Shown one piece after another: positions 33,780 to 43,242 of a DNA stretch of 58,622 nt. The position numbers and the translations under genes are program-made. Every line of letters starts with the position of its first letter. The first letter of the stretch is position 1. Source of the DNA: RGIG8748 sp045606045 (GTDB lineage Bacteria; Bacillota; Clostridia; UMGS1810); the NCBI GenBank assembly GCA_045606045.1, contig JAZURE010000014.1:1-58622 (forward strand). Reading direction: 5' to 3'. The notes under the pieces are model-generated. The model was not told the DNA's origin. It worked only from the letters and a program-made list of their open reading frames with translations, and made no database searches.

Positions 33780-35142
33780 TGCTTCTTAATCTCCTTTCCA
33801 GCATACTTACAAGCTTGGAAAGGCCAAGCACCAATATAAGATATATAACCGCCGCCGAAATCAGTGGCATAAACGGGCTGTAGGTAGCAGAGCGTATCGC
33901 ATTTACTGCGTACATAAGGTCGCCAAGACCTATATAGAATGCGATTGAGGTTTCCTTAAGAAGTACTACAAATTCATTTGCAAGTGCGGGGAGCACCGCT
34001 TTAAATGCCTGAGGAAGAACTATGTAGGACATGGTCTGAATGTAGTTGAAGCCAAGACTTCTTCCCGCCTCGGTTTGTCCGTCATCCACATTCATAATAC
34101 CGCCTCGCACTATTTCGGCAACATATGCACCCGAATTTAGTCCGAAGCACACAACTGCCGACAGGAACTTATCTACACCAAGGGGCATAAATATAACAAA
34201 ATATATTATCATAATCTGCACTACGGCAGGAGTGCCTCGTGTGATGGTAAGATATACCTGACAAATTGCATTAAGCAGCTTTAAAACAGGTCCTTTTTTC
34301 TTGCTCTTAAGGTAAGTACAGCGTATAAGCGCCACTATAAAGCCAAGCACTATACCTATAAGAAGAGCAAAGAATGTAAGCCTTATGGTAGACCAGAGAC
34401 CTACAAATATTGTCTTCCATCTGCCGTGTCTTATAAAGTTTACCTCAAAATCCTTTTTTAATTTATTCCATACCTTAAGTATTCCGCGGGCGGTTTCGGG
34501 CTTAACCGTGTTTGCCCTGTATTCAAAGCACTGTACAAAGCCTTTGTTTATATTGGTAGACTCGAGTGTCTTTACACCCGAAGTGCCTACTTTAATTTCC
34601 TTTATTGCAAGAACTTCCTTTTCGATATCGGCAACTCCGCCGAAAACCGCATTGATTACGCTCTCATCTGCGTGAACCTTATATCCTTCTTCGGTATCGT
34701 ATATTGTAATGTCAGCTTCTGCCTCGGCTTCCTCTGCCAATATGAGCAGGTCTATAATCCCGCTTTCAAATTCAAGCTTGAAATCAAGTGCAGATTTGAA
34801 CATGGTATTGTTCTTCTTTTTTACATCTGCATTTAAGAATTCTTCGTAATGCGGTTTTACTGCCTTGTATGTATTTAGTGTGCTTATACTGCAATGCAGG
34901 ATTATATCCTTGGAGTTTCCGTACGAAACAGAGTTTACTGTGATTTCATTCTTTTCTGCTATATATTTAAGAGGTTTTGAAACTGCAGCACCGTCAAGCT
35001 CTTTATTAACTATTTCCTGTGCTTTAAAGACGCTTATTTCTTCTGCCTTTGTCTGTGAATGTATATCGTACACGCACCACAGTACAACAGATATTACGGC
35101 AAGCACCGCTATGACCGATGCAATAATTCTTTTCTTTGACAT
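33769..35142 (-). CDS. Amino acid ABC permease with large N-terminal extracytoplasmic domain
   Basis: A 457-residue permease, about twice the usual 215-230. The start at 35142 has AAGGA 12 bases upstream. Residues 1-25 form one membrane helix, and residues 26-225 are a soluble, presumably extracytoplasmic region with no family I recognise. From about residue 235 a standard HisM/GlnP-type permease follows, with STIRLTFFALLIGIVLG and the ATPase-contact loop GRSLGFNYIQTMSYIVLPQA. The extension may bind ligand or the adjacent lipoprotein; that is speculation. Confidence 0.9.
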   Translation of the reverse strand: MSKKRIIASVIAVLAVISVVLWCVYDIHSQTKAEEISVFKAQEIVNKELDGAAVSKPLKYIAEKNEITVNSVSYGNSKDIILHCSISTLNTYKAVKPHYEEFLNADVKKKNNTMFKSALDFKLEFESGIIDLLILAEEAEAEADITIYDTEEGYKVHADESVINAVFGGVADIEKEVLAIKEIKVGTSGVKTLESTNINKGFVQCFEYRANTVKPETARGILKVWNKLKKDFEVNFIRHGRWKTIFVGLWSTIRLTFFALLIGIVLGFIVALIRCTYLKSKKKGPVLKLLNAICQVYLTITRGTPAVVQIMIIYFVIFMPLGVDKFLSAVVCFGLNSGAYVAEIVRGGIMNVDDGQTEAGRSLGFNYIQTMSYIVLPQAFKAVLPALANEFVVLLKETSIAFYIGLGDLMYAVNAIRSATYSPFMPLISAAVIYLILVLGLSKLVSMLERRLRSNER

Positions 35143-35157
35143 TTTGTAATCATTCCT

Positions 35158-35199
35158 TAAAAAACAAGCTGCAAGAATGGTATATTCCATCCTTGCAGC
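35158..35199 (-). terminator. Intercistronic attenuator between SBP and permease
   Basis: On the minus strand GCTGCAAG pairs with CTTGCAGC (35192-35199 with 35168-35175), with inner ATGG/CCAT pairing, then TTGTTTTTT. It sits right before the permease ribosome site, so it should lower permease and ATPase expression relative to the binding protein, a common arrangement in binding-protein operons. Confidence 0.75.
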
Positions 35200-35214
35200 A
35201 TAATGGTATTTTTA

Positions 35215-35994
35215 TTATTCAGCTTTGATGTATTTTGCTATGATTGCATCTATTGTGCCATCGGAAGTAAGCTTTTCGAGAGCTGCATTGATATCGTCGA
35301 GAAGCTCTGTGTTTTCCTTGGAAACAGCTATTGCATAGTCTTCTATAGCATATTCGGTATCAAGAATCTTAAGACCTTCGTTCTCTGCCACAAAAGCTTT
35401 TGCAGGCTCGTTGTCTATGATAACTGCATCAACATCGCCGCCCTTTAATGCTATAACGGCATCTGCGCCCTTGGAATAGCTTGTTACATTCTCTGCGCCG
35501 TAATCGTCCTTGGAGTAGATATCACCTGTTGTACCAAGCTGTGTGCCGATTTTCTTGCCTTCAAGGTCATCAAGAGTAGCTATAGCAGAATCCTCAGCAA
35601 CAATAACAACCTGTACGCCTGTAGCATAGCTGGAGGAGAAATCAACCTCAAGCTTACGCTCGTCGGTAACTGTCATACCTGCCATACCGAAATCAACTTC
35701 GCCCTTCTGAACAGAAGTGATTATGGAATCGAATTCCATATCTACGATTTCAAGTTCGCATCCGAGCTCTTTTGCAATAGCAGTTGCAATTTCAACATCT
35801 ATGCCCTTGAACTCTTCGCCCTCTTTGAATTCATAAGGAGGGAATGCTGCGTTTGTACCCATTTTGATAACATTTGCTGCTTCCTTTTCGGTGTCTACAT
35901 CCACCTGTGCATCATCCTTACCGCAGGATGTGAAAGCAAGCACACATGTAGCAAGCATTGCTACAACCAGAATAAGAGATAAAATCTTTTTCAT
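35215..35994 (-). CDS. Amino acid ABC transporter substrate-binding lipoprotein
   Basis: A 259-residue SBP_bac_3 protein started at the ATG at 35994 with GGAGG 8 bases upstream. The signal peptide ends in a lipobox-like LAFTSC near residue 24, giving a lipid anchor. The binding-fold features are MGTNAAFPPYEFKEGEEFKG, the DVEIATAIAKELG helix and DFGMAGMTVTDERK, a pattern typical of polar amino acid receptors; the Arg that contacts the ligand carboxylate is in TVTDERKLEV. The exact amino acid cannot be told. Confidence 0.94.
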   Translation of the reverse strand: MKKILSLILVVAMLATCVLAFTSCGKDDAQVDVDTEKEAANVIKMGTNAAFPPYEFKEGEEFKGIDVEIATAIAKELGCELEIVDMEFDSIITSVQKGEVDFGMAGMTVTDERKLEVDFSSSYATGVQVVIVAEDSAIATLDDLEGKKIGTQLGTTGDIYSKDDYGAENVTSYSKGADAVIALKGGDVDAVIIDNEPAKAFVAENEGLKILDTEYAIEDYAIAVSKENTELLDDINAALEKLTSDGTIDAIIAKYIKAE

Positions 35995-36029
35995 TTTAAA
36001 AACCTCCAAAAGTTTTATTAACTTAATAA

Positions 36030-36058
36030 ATTATATACCAAACACTTCCTTTTGTCAA
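36030..36058 (-). promoter_or_regulatory. Amino acid importer operon promoter
   Basis: Exact TTGACA (36053-36058), 17-base spacer and exact TATAAT (36030-36035) on the minus strand, a consensus promoter immediately after the htrA terminator. Confidence 0.88.
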
Positions 36059-36061
36059 TAG

Positions 36062-36096
36062 AAAAACCTCACCTCCATGTCATTATGGGGGTGAGG
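36062..36096 (-). terminator. Terminator of htrA
   Basis: CCTCACCTCCAT (36067-36078) pairs with ATGGGGGTGAGG (36085-36096), one mismatch; on the minus strand it is followed by TTTTTC. Confidence 0.85.
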
Positions 36097-36154
36097 AAAA
36101 AGAAAGGGGGTATAAATCTGCGGGGGCAAAATTGTCCAAGCAGACAGAAACAAG

Positions 36155-37558
36155 CTACTCTATACTCGGCATATCTTCGCCTAATATCAATGTTATTTTT
36201 TTGTATTCGCCCTGGCGGTAGACCTTGATTGTCATCTGGTCACCGGGCTGTTTTTTGTTCTTTATCTTATTTATTTCTTCTACGGTTTCTACCTTTGTGC
36301 CGTCACATTCTGTTATGATATCACCAATCTTAACTCCTGCCATATATGCAGGGGAATTTGGTGTCATGCTCGATACATACACGCCTACCTTAAGGCCGTA
36401 AGCTTCGGCATCCTCCTTGGTAACGGCTCTTCCTGCTATACCTATTACGGGTCTTCCCTTTACATAGCCGTTATTTATAAGGTCCTCTATTATAGGCTTT
36501 GCTTCGTCTATCGGTATGGCAAAACCAAGTCCCTCAAGCGAAGAGGAAGAAATCTTGGCAGTGTTTATGCCTATAAGCTGTCCATAAGCATTTACAAGCG
36601 CACCGCCCGAATTACCGGGGTTTATGGCAGCATCTGTCTGTATGAGATTTAGCTGTTTATTATCTATGGTAACACTTCTGTTAAGACCGCTTATTATACC
36701 CTGAGTGGTAGTGCCTGCAAATTCCTGGCCAAGCGGGTTTCCTATGGCAATCGCTGTATCGCCCACTCTCAAATCAGAGCTTTTGCCCATAACCGCATAA
36801 GGAAGCTCGGAGGCATCTATCTTTACTACTGCAACATCGGTTGCAGCATCTGCGCCCACAACCCTCGCCTTGTAGGTTTCGCTTGTGTTGAGAATTACAT
36901 TAACCTCGTTTGCATTTTCTATAACATGGTTGTTTGTTACTATATATCCGTCTCTGCTTATTATTACACCAGAGCCGCTGCCCTGCTGCTCGGATGAGCC
37001 GAAACCATAGTAGCCGTAATAGGATGTAGACTTTGTAACTATGCCCACAACTGCAGGTCCTACTTTATCTACAATTTCGGGTGTGGTAAGCGCCTTGTTG
37101 CCGTCAGAATCGGCTGTGGCCTGTGCCACAACCTTTGCGCCGGGGGTATCGCCCTTTGTCTGCGATGCTTCATTTTTGCCCGATACCGAAGCTATCTTCT
37201 CTTTTATATCGGGAAGAGCTTTAGTAAGATACACACTGGCTCCGGCAGATACACCTATGCTTAAAACCACAGCCGCAACAAGTGCAAACACGCTTACCTT
37301 TTTTCTGGATTTTTTGTGTTTTACGGTAGTATTGTAAAAATTGTCGCTCTCGCTTTTTGCGGTGTAATCCTCATAGTGTGCTCCTGAGGTGTTGTAATCA
37401 TATGTCTCTTTATTTTCATACTGTGAGTAGCTTTCATCTTGCGCATTCTCACCCGAAGCATCTTCAGAGGTTGAAGCAAAATTCTGTGAAGTTTCAGAAG
37501 AATATGAACTTTTTAAATCATTTTCAAAATCGTCTTTAAACCATTTGTATTCATCCAT
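36155..37558 (-). CDS. htrA: HtrA/DegP-like membrane-anchored serine protease
   Basis: A 467-residue protease started at the ATG at 37558, with AAAGGAG 9 bases upstream. Residues 1-85 are a cytoplasmic Ser/Glu-rich region, and one membrane helix spans about 88-112. The trypsin-like domain has the triad in TNNHVIENA, ATDVAVVKI and GNSGGALVNAYG. One PDZ domain occupies about 375-460 (SPAYMAGVKIGDIITECDG). It degrades or refolds misfolded exported proteins at the outer face of the membrane. A two-component system lies directly upstream. Confidence 0.95.
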   Translation of the reverse strand: MDEYKWFKDDFENDLKSSYSSETSQNFASTSEDASGENAQDESYSQYENKETYDYNTSGAHYEDYTAKSESDNFYNTTVKHKKSRKKVSVFALVAAVVLSIGVSAGASVYLTKALPDIKEKIASVSGKNEASQTKGDTPGAKVVAQATADSDGNKALTTPEIVDKVGPAVVGIVTKSTSYYGYYGFGSSEQQGSGSGVIISRDGYIVTNNHVIENANEVNVILNTSETYKARVVGADAATDVAVVKIDASELPYAVMGKSSDLRVGDTAIAIGNPLGQEFAGTTTQGIISGLNRSVTIDNKQLNLIQTDAAINPGNSGGALVNAYGQLIGINTAKISSSSLEGLGFAIPIDEAKPIIEDLINNGYVKGRPVIGIAGRAVTKEDAEAYGLKVGVYVSSMTPNSPAYMAGVKIGDIITECDGTKVETVEEINKIKNKKQPGDQMTIKVYRQGEYKKITLILGEDMPSIE

Positions 37559-37646
37559 GACAAAAACTCCTTTCGGAATATTACAACTATAGCATACCAC
37601 AGTTTTTTTAATAAACTATGAATAAAGTGTAAAAAGATAAATTTTT

Positions 37647-39065
37647 TTATTCTGCCAAAGGAAGCGTAAATGTAAATACAGTATTTTCTCCCTTTGTACT
37701 ATTTACCCAGATTTGCTCTTTGTGCATATCCATTATGCGCTTTGTGATGTACAGTCCGAGTCCCATGCCTGTTCTGTCCTCACCGCGCGACTTATCACTC
37801 TTGTAAAATCTGTCCCATATATATTTAAGTTCATTTTCGTCTATTCCCTGTCCCGAATTTTCCACGGAAATATGAACTTTTGATTTTATTATGCTTATGT
37901 CAATGGAAAGATTTCCGCCCTCGGGAGTAAACTTTACCGCATTGTTTATAAGATTTATAAGCACCTGACTTATACTGTCCTTATCTGCATATACAAGCAC
38001 CCTGTCCTCGGGAATATTTATAGACACATCTATACCCTTGGGCGTTATCATCATCTCGAATTTAAGAAGCGTCTGTCGAACAAGCTCATTTATATCAAAC
38101 TTTGTTTTCTGTGGCTTTGTTTCGCCGTTTTCCATCTTTGTGACCTGTACAAGATTTGTAATAAGTCTTGAAAGTCTCTTACTTTCCGATAGCACTACCT
38201 CAAGATATTCCCTGTGGTTTTCCTCGGGTATTGTACCATCCATTATGCCGCCCACAAAGCCGGATATGGTGGTAAGAGGTGTTCTTAATTCATGCGTTAC
38301 ATCAGATATGAAACCTTTTCTTAATTTTTCGAGATTATCAAGAGATGATGCCATGTCATTTATGTTTTTTGCAAGCTCTCCAAGCTCATTGTCGGAAGAA
38401 TAGTCCACTCTCTTTTTAAAGTTTCCCTTGGAAAACTCCTTAACCGCCGCACTTATTCTTCGCACGGGACTTGTAACCTTAATTGACAAAAAACCAAACA
38501 TGATTGCAGATAAAAGCATAACAAGTATAATAATATACAAAATCCTGTTTGCCACAAAGCCGTACACGCTTTTTATCTCGGGGATTCTCTGATTAAACAT
38601 AACACCGCCGTAGATTTCGCCGTCTGTATTAAGCGGGGATGCAACAGTAAGGTAGTTATCGCCAAACTGGTCCTTGTACACATTCATGGAAATAAAGTTT
38701 TTGCCCTGTTTAACAGAGGATGAAACATTTTTTGAAACCATGACAAATTCATCCTTGGCTGTCTTTTGCCCCGAGGATATTATTATCATGCCGTTGTTGT
38801 CGAACACGGCAACCGCGGTTTCCGTGGTACCGCTTACAAAATCTATAGCCTCCTGAAATCTCACATCGTTTTCGGAATTCTGATTTGTAAGGTAATAGTG
38901 GCTTATGGTTTCTACATATGCTACATTTTTGAGCAAAATATCCGCCTTTTGCGTTATGGCGAAATTCTCTATATATGATGTAAAATAAAAAATTACACTC
39001 ACGAACACTACCCCTATAAGCAGGGTACTCCACAATACAAGAGTAGCTATGATACTTTTTCTCAA
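37647..39065 (-). CDS. Sensor histidine kinase (CssS-like context)
   Basis: A 472-residue membrane kinase. A membrane helix at about 8-30 and another at about 168-190 enclose a 135-residue sensor loop. A HAMP domain follows (VTSPVRRISAAVKEFSKGNF), then the phospho-acceptor in DVTHELRTPLTTISGF near residue 255. The ATPase domain has NLINNAVKFTPEG, a G1 box near GQGIDEN and GMGLGLYITKRI. It starts one base after the response regulator stop and precedes htrA by about 90 bases, like a secretion-stress system. Confidence 0.93.
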   Translation of the reverse strand: MRKSIIATLVLWSTLLIGVVFVSVIFYFTSYIENFAITQKADILLKNVAYVETISHYYLTNQNSENDVRFQEAIDFVSGTTETAVAVFDNNGMIIISSGQKTAKDEFVMVSKNVSSSVKQGKNFISMNVYKDQFGDNYLTVASPLNTDGEIYGGVMFNQRIPEIKSVYGFVANRILYIIILVMLLSAIMFGFLSIKVTSPVRRISAAVKEFSKGNFKKRVDYSSDNELGELAKNINDMASSLDNLEKLRKGFISDVTHELRTPLTTISGFVGGIMDGTIPEENHREYLEVVLSESKRLSRLITNLVQVTKMENGETKPQKTKFDINELVRQTLLKFEMMITPKGIDVSINIPEDRVLVYADKDSISQVLINLINNAVKFTPEGGNLSIDISIIKSKVHISVENSGQGIDENELKYIWDRFYKSDKSRGEDRTGMGLGLYITKRIMDMHKEQIWVNSTKGENTVFTFTLPLAE

Positions 39066-39066
39066 A

Positions 39067-39753
39067 CTACCTCACCTCAAATTTGTAACCCACGCCCCAT
39101 ACGGTCTTGAGCGACCACTTTTCGCTTACGCCCTCCACCTTTTCTCTTAAGCGCTTTACATGCACATCCACGGTACGCGAATCACCGAAATACTCATAGC
39201 CCCACACCTCATCAAGAAGCTGGTCGCGGGTGAATACCTTATTGGGATGTATGCAAAGATAGTTAAGAAGCTCAAGCTCCTTGGGAGGAATATCCGTAAT
39301 TTTGCCGTCTATTTTAAGCTCATATGTGCTCATATTTATAGAGAGCTTGTCAAAGGACACCTCGTCAGAATCTATATCCGTAGTGTCGGCTCTTCTTAAA
39401 ACCGCCCTAAGTCTTGCAACAAGCTCCTTTGGCTCAAACGGCTTTACAATGTAATCGTCTGCACCAAGTTCGAGACCGAGCACCTTGTCTATGGTTTCGC
39501 CCTTTGCGGTAAGCATAATTACAGGCATCTTACTGAATCGGCGTATTTTTTTAAGTACCTCTATGCCGTCTGTACCGGGAAGCATGATATCAAGTATTGC
39601 AGCACAAGGCTTGGTTTTTTCTATAAGAGAGAGTGCCGTGCTTCCGTCGAAAGCACACTTTACCTCGTAGCCCTCTTTGGTAAGATAGAGTCTTATAAGC
39701 TCACATATGTTCTTATCGTCATCTACAATAATTACAGTATTGCCCAATGCCAT
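39067..39753 (-). CDS. OmpR/PhoB-family response regulator
   Basis: A 228-residue regulator. The receiver domain has acidic DDD near residue 11, the phosphorylated Asp in CAAILDIMLPGTDG near 54 and Lys in IVKPFEPKEL near 104. A winged-helix domain (about 130-226) ends in EVWGYEYFGDSRTVDVHVKR and VWGVGYKFE. It binds DNA as a dimer after phosphorylation by the kinase encoded next to it; likely targets include its own operon and htrA, by analogy with CssR. Confidence 0.95.
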   Translation of the reverse strand: MALGNTVIIVDDDKNICELIRLYLTKEGYEVKCAFDGSTALSLIEKTKPCAAILDIMLPGTDGIEVLKKIRRFSKMPVIMLTAKGETIDKVLGLELGADDYIVKPFEPKELVARLRAVLRRADTTDIDSDEVSFDKLSINMSTYELKIDGKITDIPPKELELLNYLCIHPNKVFTRDQLLDEVWGYEYFGDSRTVDVHVKRLREKVEGVSEKWSLKTVWGVGYKFEVR

Positions 39754-39754
39754 A

Positions 39755-40801
39755 TTACACGCCCTCCCTGTTCATTTTGATAAAGCTTATAACTATAAGT
39801 GCAATAACAGGACCAATTATCATTCCTATTACGCCTATGAGCTTGAGTCCCGCATACATGGATACAAGGGTTATTATAGGGTGCATACCAAGCTGTACGC
39901 TGAGAACTCTCGGCTCTAAGAAATTCCTTACAAAAAGTATTATTACATACAAAGACACAAAGCCTATTGCCCTTACATAATCGCCCTGTATAAGATAGAT
40001 TATTGCCATGGGATTTAAAATCATGCCCGTACCCAAAACGGGAATCGCATCTAAAAGACTTATTATAAATGCAAGAAGAAGCGCAAGCTTTACATCCAGT
40101 ATAACAAAGCCTGTAAGAAGTATCGTAAACACCACAGCCATTATGATAAGCTGTGCCTTTACATATCCGCCAAACGCTCTGCCCATAACGATGCGGGCTT
40201 TTCTTAAATTCTCTATGTTCTTTTCGGAAATAAATTTTTTAAGCTCCTGTCTTAAACCCTTTTCATCATAGCTGAAAAAGTATATCGCCATAAGAAATAC
40301 CACGGTAAATACGAACACACTCGGAAGCTTGCCCGCAACACCGCCAAGCTTGGGAAGTGCCGAGGTAATAGCAGGCATTACAAGCTCGGTTGCAGACATA
40401 TCATAGTTTTCCAGAAAATCTGCAACAACCTTTTGAATATGCTTTGGCAGGGAGTCTATGACATCCCATACAAAAAGAGGTATTCCGTCTTTTGTATTTC
40501 CAAGCATACCTGCAAAAATACGCACCTCGTTTACTGCCGCCTTTGATACGAAATACAGCACCGCAGAGAGCAGTCCCAACACCACAAGCATAGACAAAAT
40601 AACTGCTATACGCTTATTTACCCGTAAGCTTTCAAAAAAGCTTACAAACGGCTTTATTATAAGAGCAATTATCCACGCAAAAAAGAACGGCAAAAGGCAA
40701 GGCACAATCCTTGGCAGTACAAACATGACCGCCAGAACTGCAAATGCCGCATACAAAAGTTTTACAAGCTTTTCTATATATCGGCTTTCCGAAACATTCA
40801 T
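39755..40801 (-). CDS. AI-2E family (YtvI-like) permease
   Basis: A 348-residue membrane protein with about eight hydrophobic segments and a hydrophilic region at about 85-150. LLDAIPVLGTGMILNPMAII and the C-terminal VLSVQLGMHPIITLVSMYAGLKLIGVIGMI-type end are the family signature; the diagnostic core is GMHPIITLVSMYAGLKL. Despite the name, most members have no shown role in autoinducer-2 export; some are sodium/proton antiporters or sporulation proteins. It lies one base from the response regulator gene. Confidence 0.9.
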   Translation of the reverse strand: MNVSESRYIEKLVKLLYAAFAVLAVMFVLPRIVPCLLPFFFAWIIALIIKPFVSFFESLRVNKRIAVILSMLVVLGLLSAVLYFVSKAAVNEVRIFAGMLGNTKDGIPLFVWDVIDSLPKHIQKVVADFLENYDMSATELVMPAITSALPKLGGVAGKLPSVFVFTVVFLMAIYFFSYDEKGLRQELKKFISEKNIENLRKARIVMGRAFGGYVKAQLIIMAVVFTILLTGFVILDVKLALLLAFIISLLDAIPVLGTGMILNPMAIIYLIQGDYVRAIGFVSLYVIILFVRNFLEPRVLSVQLGMHPIITLVSMYAGLKLIGVIGMIIGPVIALIVISFIKMNREGV

Positions 40802-40810
40802 AATATCATC

Positions 40811-42022
40811 CTATCTCATTACAAACTTTTCCATAAGTTTATAGCCTTCTTCTATAAGTATACCGCTCTTTTTTGTCTCATCCTCGGTGTATAAATCTGC
40901 TGTTCCGCTAACTTCGGCTGTACTGTCATATATAATATACGGCACGCTGTCTCTTGTATGAGTTCTAAGTGCAAGCGGTGTGGGATGGTCGGGAAGTATC
41001 AGCATGCGGTAGTCTATGCCGTTTCTGTCCAAATCGTCTTTTATATACTTTACAACCTTTTCATCTATAAGCTCTATGGCTTTTACCTTGTTTTCTATCT
41101 CATGTCTGTGGCCGCACTCATCGGGACCCTCTAAATGTATGTACACATAGTCGCTTCCGTCCTTTAACGCCTTTAAAGCAGCATCCGCCTTGCCCTTGTA
41201 GTTGGTGTGAACATTGCCTGTTGCACCCTCTACATCCACAACATCGAGTCCTGTGCAAAGACCTATGCCTTTTATAAGGTCTACCGCGCTTATTACTGTG
41301 CCTTTCATTCCATACTTTTCACCAAAGTCGGAAAGAAGAGGTTTCCTGCCCTCGCCCCATATCCATATGGAATTGGCCTTTTTAAGTCCGCGCTCGGCTC
41401 TGGCTATATTAACAGGATGGTTTTTGAGTATGTCGTAGCTCTTTACCATCATATCGTATATAAGCTCACTGCCCTCTCCCGACGGTATATAGTCGCGCAC
41501 CTTTCTTTCCAGTATATCGTGCGGAGGAATAAGGGTAAAGTTATATGGTCCCTTGTCCCATACCATTATATGTCTGTAGCTCACACCTGGATAGAATGAG
41601 AACTTTTCGTCAGCAAATGCATCGTTTACAGCTTTTATAAGCTCTCTTGCCTCCTCGGTAGAAATCTCGTCAGAGCTGTGGTCTATTACAGTCTTCTCCT
41701 CATATGGCTCATCCTCGGAGAGTGTAACCAGATTGCAGCGGAAGATTATGTCGGTATCTTTCATATCCACCCCCACACTTACCGCCTCAAGAGGAGATCT
41801 GCCCGAATAATATTTAAGCGGGTCATAACCCATAGCGGCAAGATTTGCCACATCGCTTCCGGGCGAAAGAGTCTCAGGTACATTTTTAACATGACCTGTC
41901 TCACCATTTTTCGCCATATAATCCATACAAGGCTTATTGGCGCACTCAAGCGGTGTTCTTCCGCCAAGCTCATCCACCTTGTAATCCGCCATACCATCGC
42001 CCAATACTACTATGTATTTCAT
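40811..42022 (-). CDS. apgM: Cofactor-independent phosphoglycerate mutase, ApgM type
   Basis: A 403-residue metalloenzyme of the archaeal-type 2,3-bisphosphoglycerate-independent class, started at the ATG at 42022 with GGAGG 8 bases upstream. It opens with KYIVVLGDGMADY (metal-binding Asp) and SPGSDVANLAAMGYDP (the Ser that forms phosphoserine, near residue 61). Later motifs are HLEGPDECGHRHE and LPDHPTPLALRTHTRDSVP. It converts 3- to 2-phosphoglycerate in glycolysis. Nine bases separate it from the AI-2E gene. Confidence 0.93.
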   Translation of the reverse strand: MKYIVVLGDGMADYKVDELGGRTPLECANKPCMDYMAKNGETGHVKNVPETLSPGSDVANLAAMGYDPLKYYSGRSPLEAVSVGVDMKDTDIIFRCNLVTLSEDEPYEEKTVIDHSSDEISTEEARELIKAVNDAFADEKFSFYPGVSYRHIMVWDKGPYNFTLIPPHDILERKVRDYIPSGEGSELIYDMMVKSYDILKNHPVNIARAERGLKKANSIWIWGEGRKPLLSDFGEKYGMKGTVISAVDLIKGIGLCTGLDVVDVEGATGNVHTNYKGKADAALKALKDGSDYVYIHLEGPDECGHRHEIENKVKAIELIDEKVVKYIKDDLDRNGIDYRMLILPDHPTPLALRTHTRDSVPYIIYDSTAEVSGTADLYTEDETKKSGILIEEGYKLMEKFVMR

Positions 42023-42131
42023 AATTAACCTCCGAATAAATATATTCGTACACATATATTATGCTACAAAATCCATTAAAAATCTACCCCAAATTCAAAA
42101 AATTAATAAAAATTTCATAGATTAATATATC

Positions 42132-42160
42132 TTGAAATTTTGTTTAATATAATGTATAAT
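42132..42160 (+). promoter_or_regulatory. galE promoter
   Basis: TTGAAA -35, 17-base spacer and exact TATAAT -10 on the plus strand, 39 bases before the ATG at 42199. Confidence 0.85.
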
Positions 42161-42198
42161 GTATGTGACATTAAAAATCAGTGAAGGATGTGTATACA

Positions 42199-43194
42199 AT
42201 GATTCTTGTTACAGGAGGCGCAGGCTTTATAGGAAGCCACACCTGCGTAGAGCTTATAGAAGCAGGATATGAGGTTGCGGTTATAGACAATCTGTGCAAT
42301 TCCAAAAAAGAAAGTATAGACAGAGTAGAGCAAATCACAGGCAAAAAGATAAAATTTTATGAAAACGATTTGTGCGATAAGGAAAGTGTGGAGAAGATAT
42401 TCGAGGAAAACAAAATAGATTCCGTAATCCACTTTGCAGGCTTGAAGGCGGTGGGCGAGTCCGTACAGATTCCCCTTGCATACTATCACAACAACATCCT
42501 GAGCACACTTGTGCTTTGCGAAACCATGGCAAAGTACGGATGTAAAAAGCTTGTGTTCAGTTCCTCAGCTACTGTATACGGCAATCCCCATACAGTACCT
42601 ATAAAAGAGGATTTTCCCAGATATACGACAAACCCTTACGGCAGTACCAAGCTTATGATAGAAGATATTCTTACAGACCTGTACACCTCGGACAAAGAGT
42701 GGTCCATAGTGCTTCTCCGTTACTTTAACCCAATAGGTGCTCACAAAAGCGGTCTTATAGGTGAAAATCCAAACGGCATACCAAATAACCTCGTTCCCTA
42801 CATCGCACAGGTAGCTGTAGGTAAGATAGACCACCTCAATGTCTTCGGCAATGACTACCCCACCAAAGACGGCACAGGTGTAAGAGACTACATACATGTT
42901 GTAGACCTCAGCAAAGGTCATGTTAAAGCTCTGGAAAAGGCAAACAGCACCACAGGAGTAAACGCATACAACCTTGGCACAGGTAACGGCTACACCGTAC
43001 TCGAAGTGCTTCACGCATACGAAAAGGCATGCGGCAAAACCCTTAAATACGAAATCGCCCCAAGAAGAGACGGCGATATAGCAGAGTGCTTTGCCGATAC
43101 GGAAAAATCCTTTAAGGAATTAGGCTGGAAGGCAGAACTCAATATAGACGAAATGTGCAAGGATTCCTGGAATTTTACTTGTAAAAATATGTAA
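42199..43194 (+). CDS. galE: UDP-glucose 4-epimerase
   Basis: A 331-residue short-chain dehydrogenase-type epimerase interconverting UDP-glucose and UDP-galactose. The NAD-binding TGGAGFIGSHTCVEL is at the N-terminus. SSSATVYGNP gives the catalytic Ser/Thr near 121, and Tyr-x-x-x-Lys is in NPYGSTKLM near 147. RYFNPIGAHKSGLIGE and GTGVRDYIHVVDL are diagnostic. The start at 42199 has GAAGGA 9 bases upstream. It is transcribed alone. Confidence 0.95.
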   Translation: MILVTGGAGFIGSHTCVELIEAGYEVAVIDNLCNSKKESIDRVEQITGKKIKFYENDLCDKESVEKIFEENKIDSVIHFAGLKAVGESVQIPLAYYHNNILSTLVLCETMAKYGCKKLVFSSSATVYGNPHTVPIKEDFPRYTTNPYGSTKLMIEDILTDLYTSDKEWSIVLLRYFNPIGAHKSGLIGENPNGIPNNLVPYIAQVAVGKIDHLNVFGNDYPTKDGTGVRDYIHVVDLSKGHVKALEKANSTTGVNAYNLGTGNGYTVLEVLHAYEKACGKTLKYEIAPRRDGDIAECFADTEKSFKELGWKAELNIDEMCKDSWNFTCKNM

Positions 43195-43202
43195 CGTCAA
43201 AC

Positions 43203-43242
43203 GAGCCAAAGCAAGTTTAGCTTGCCTTGGCTCATTTTATTT
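43203..43242. terminator. Terminator after galE
   Basis: GAGCCAA (43203-43209) pairs with TTGGCTC (43227-43233) with an inner GCAAG/CTTGC stem, then ATTTTATTTT on the plus strand. It overlaps the end of the convergent gene. Confidence 0.85.
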
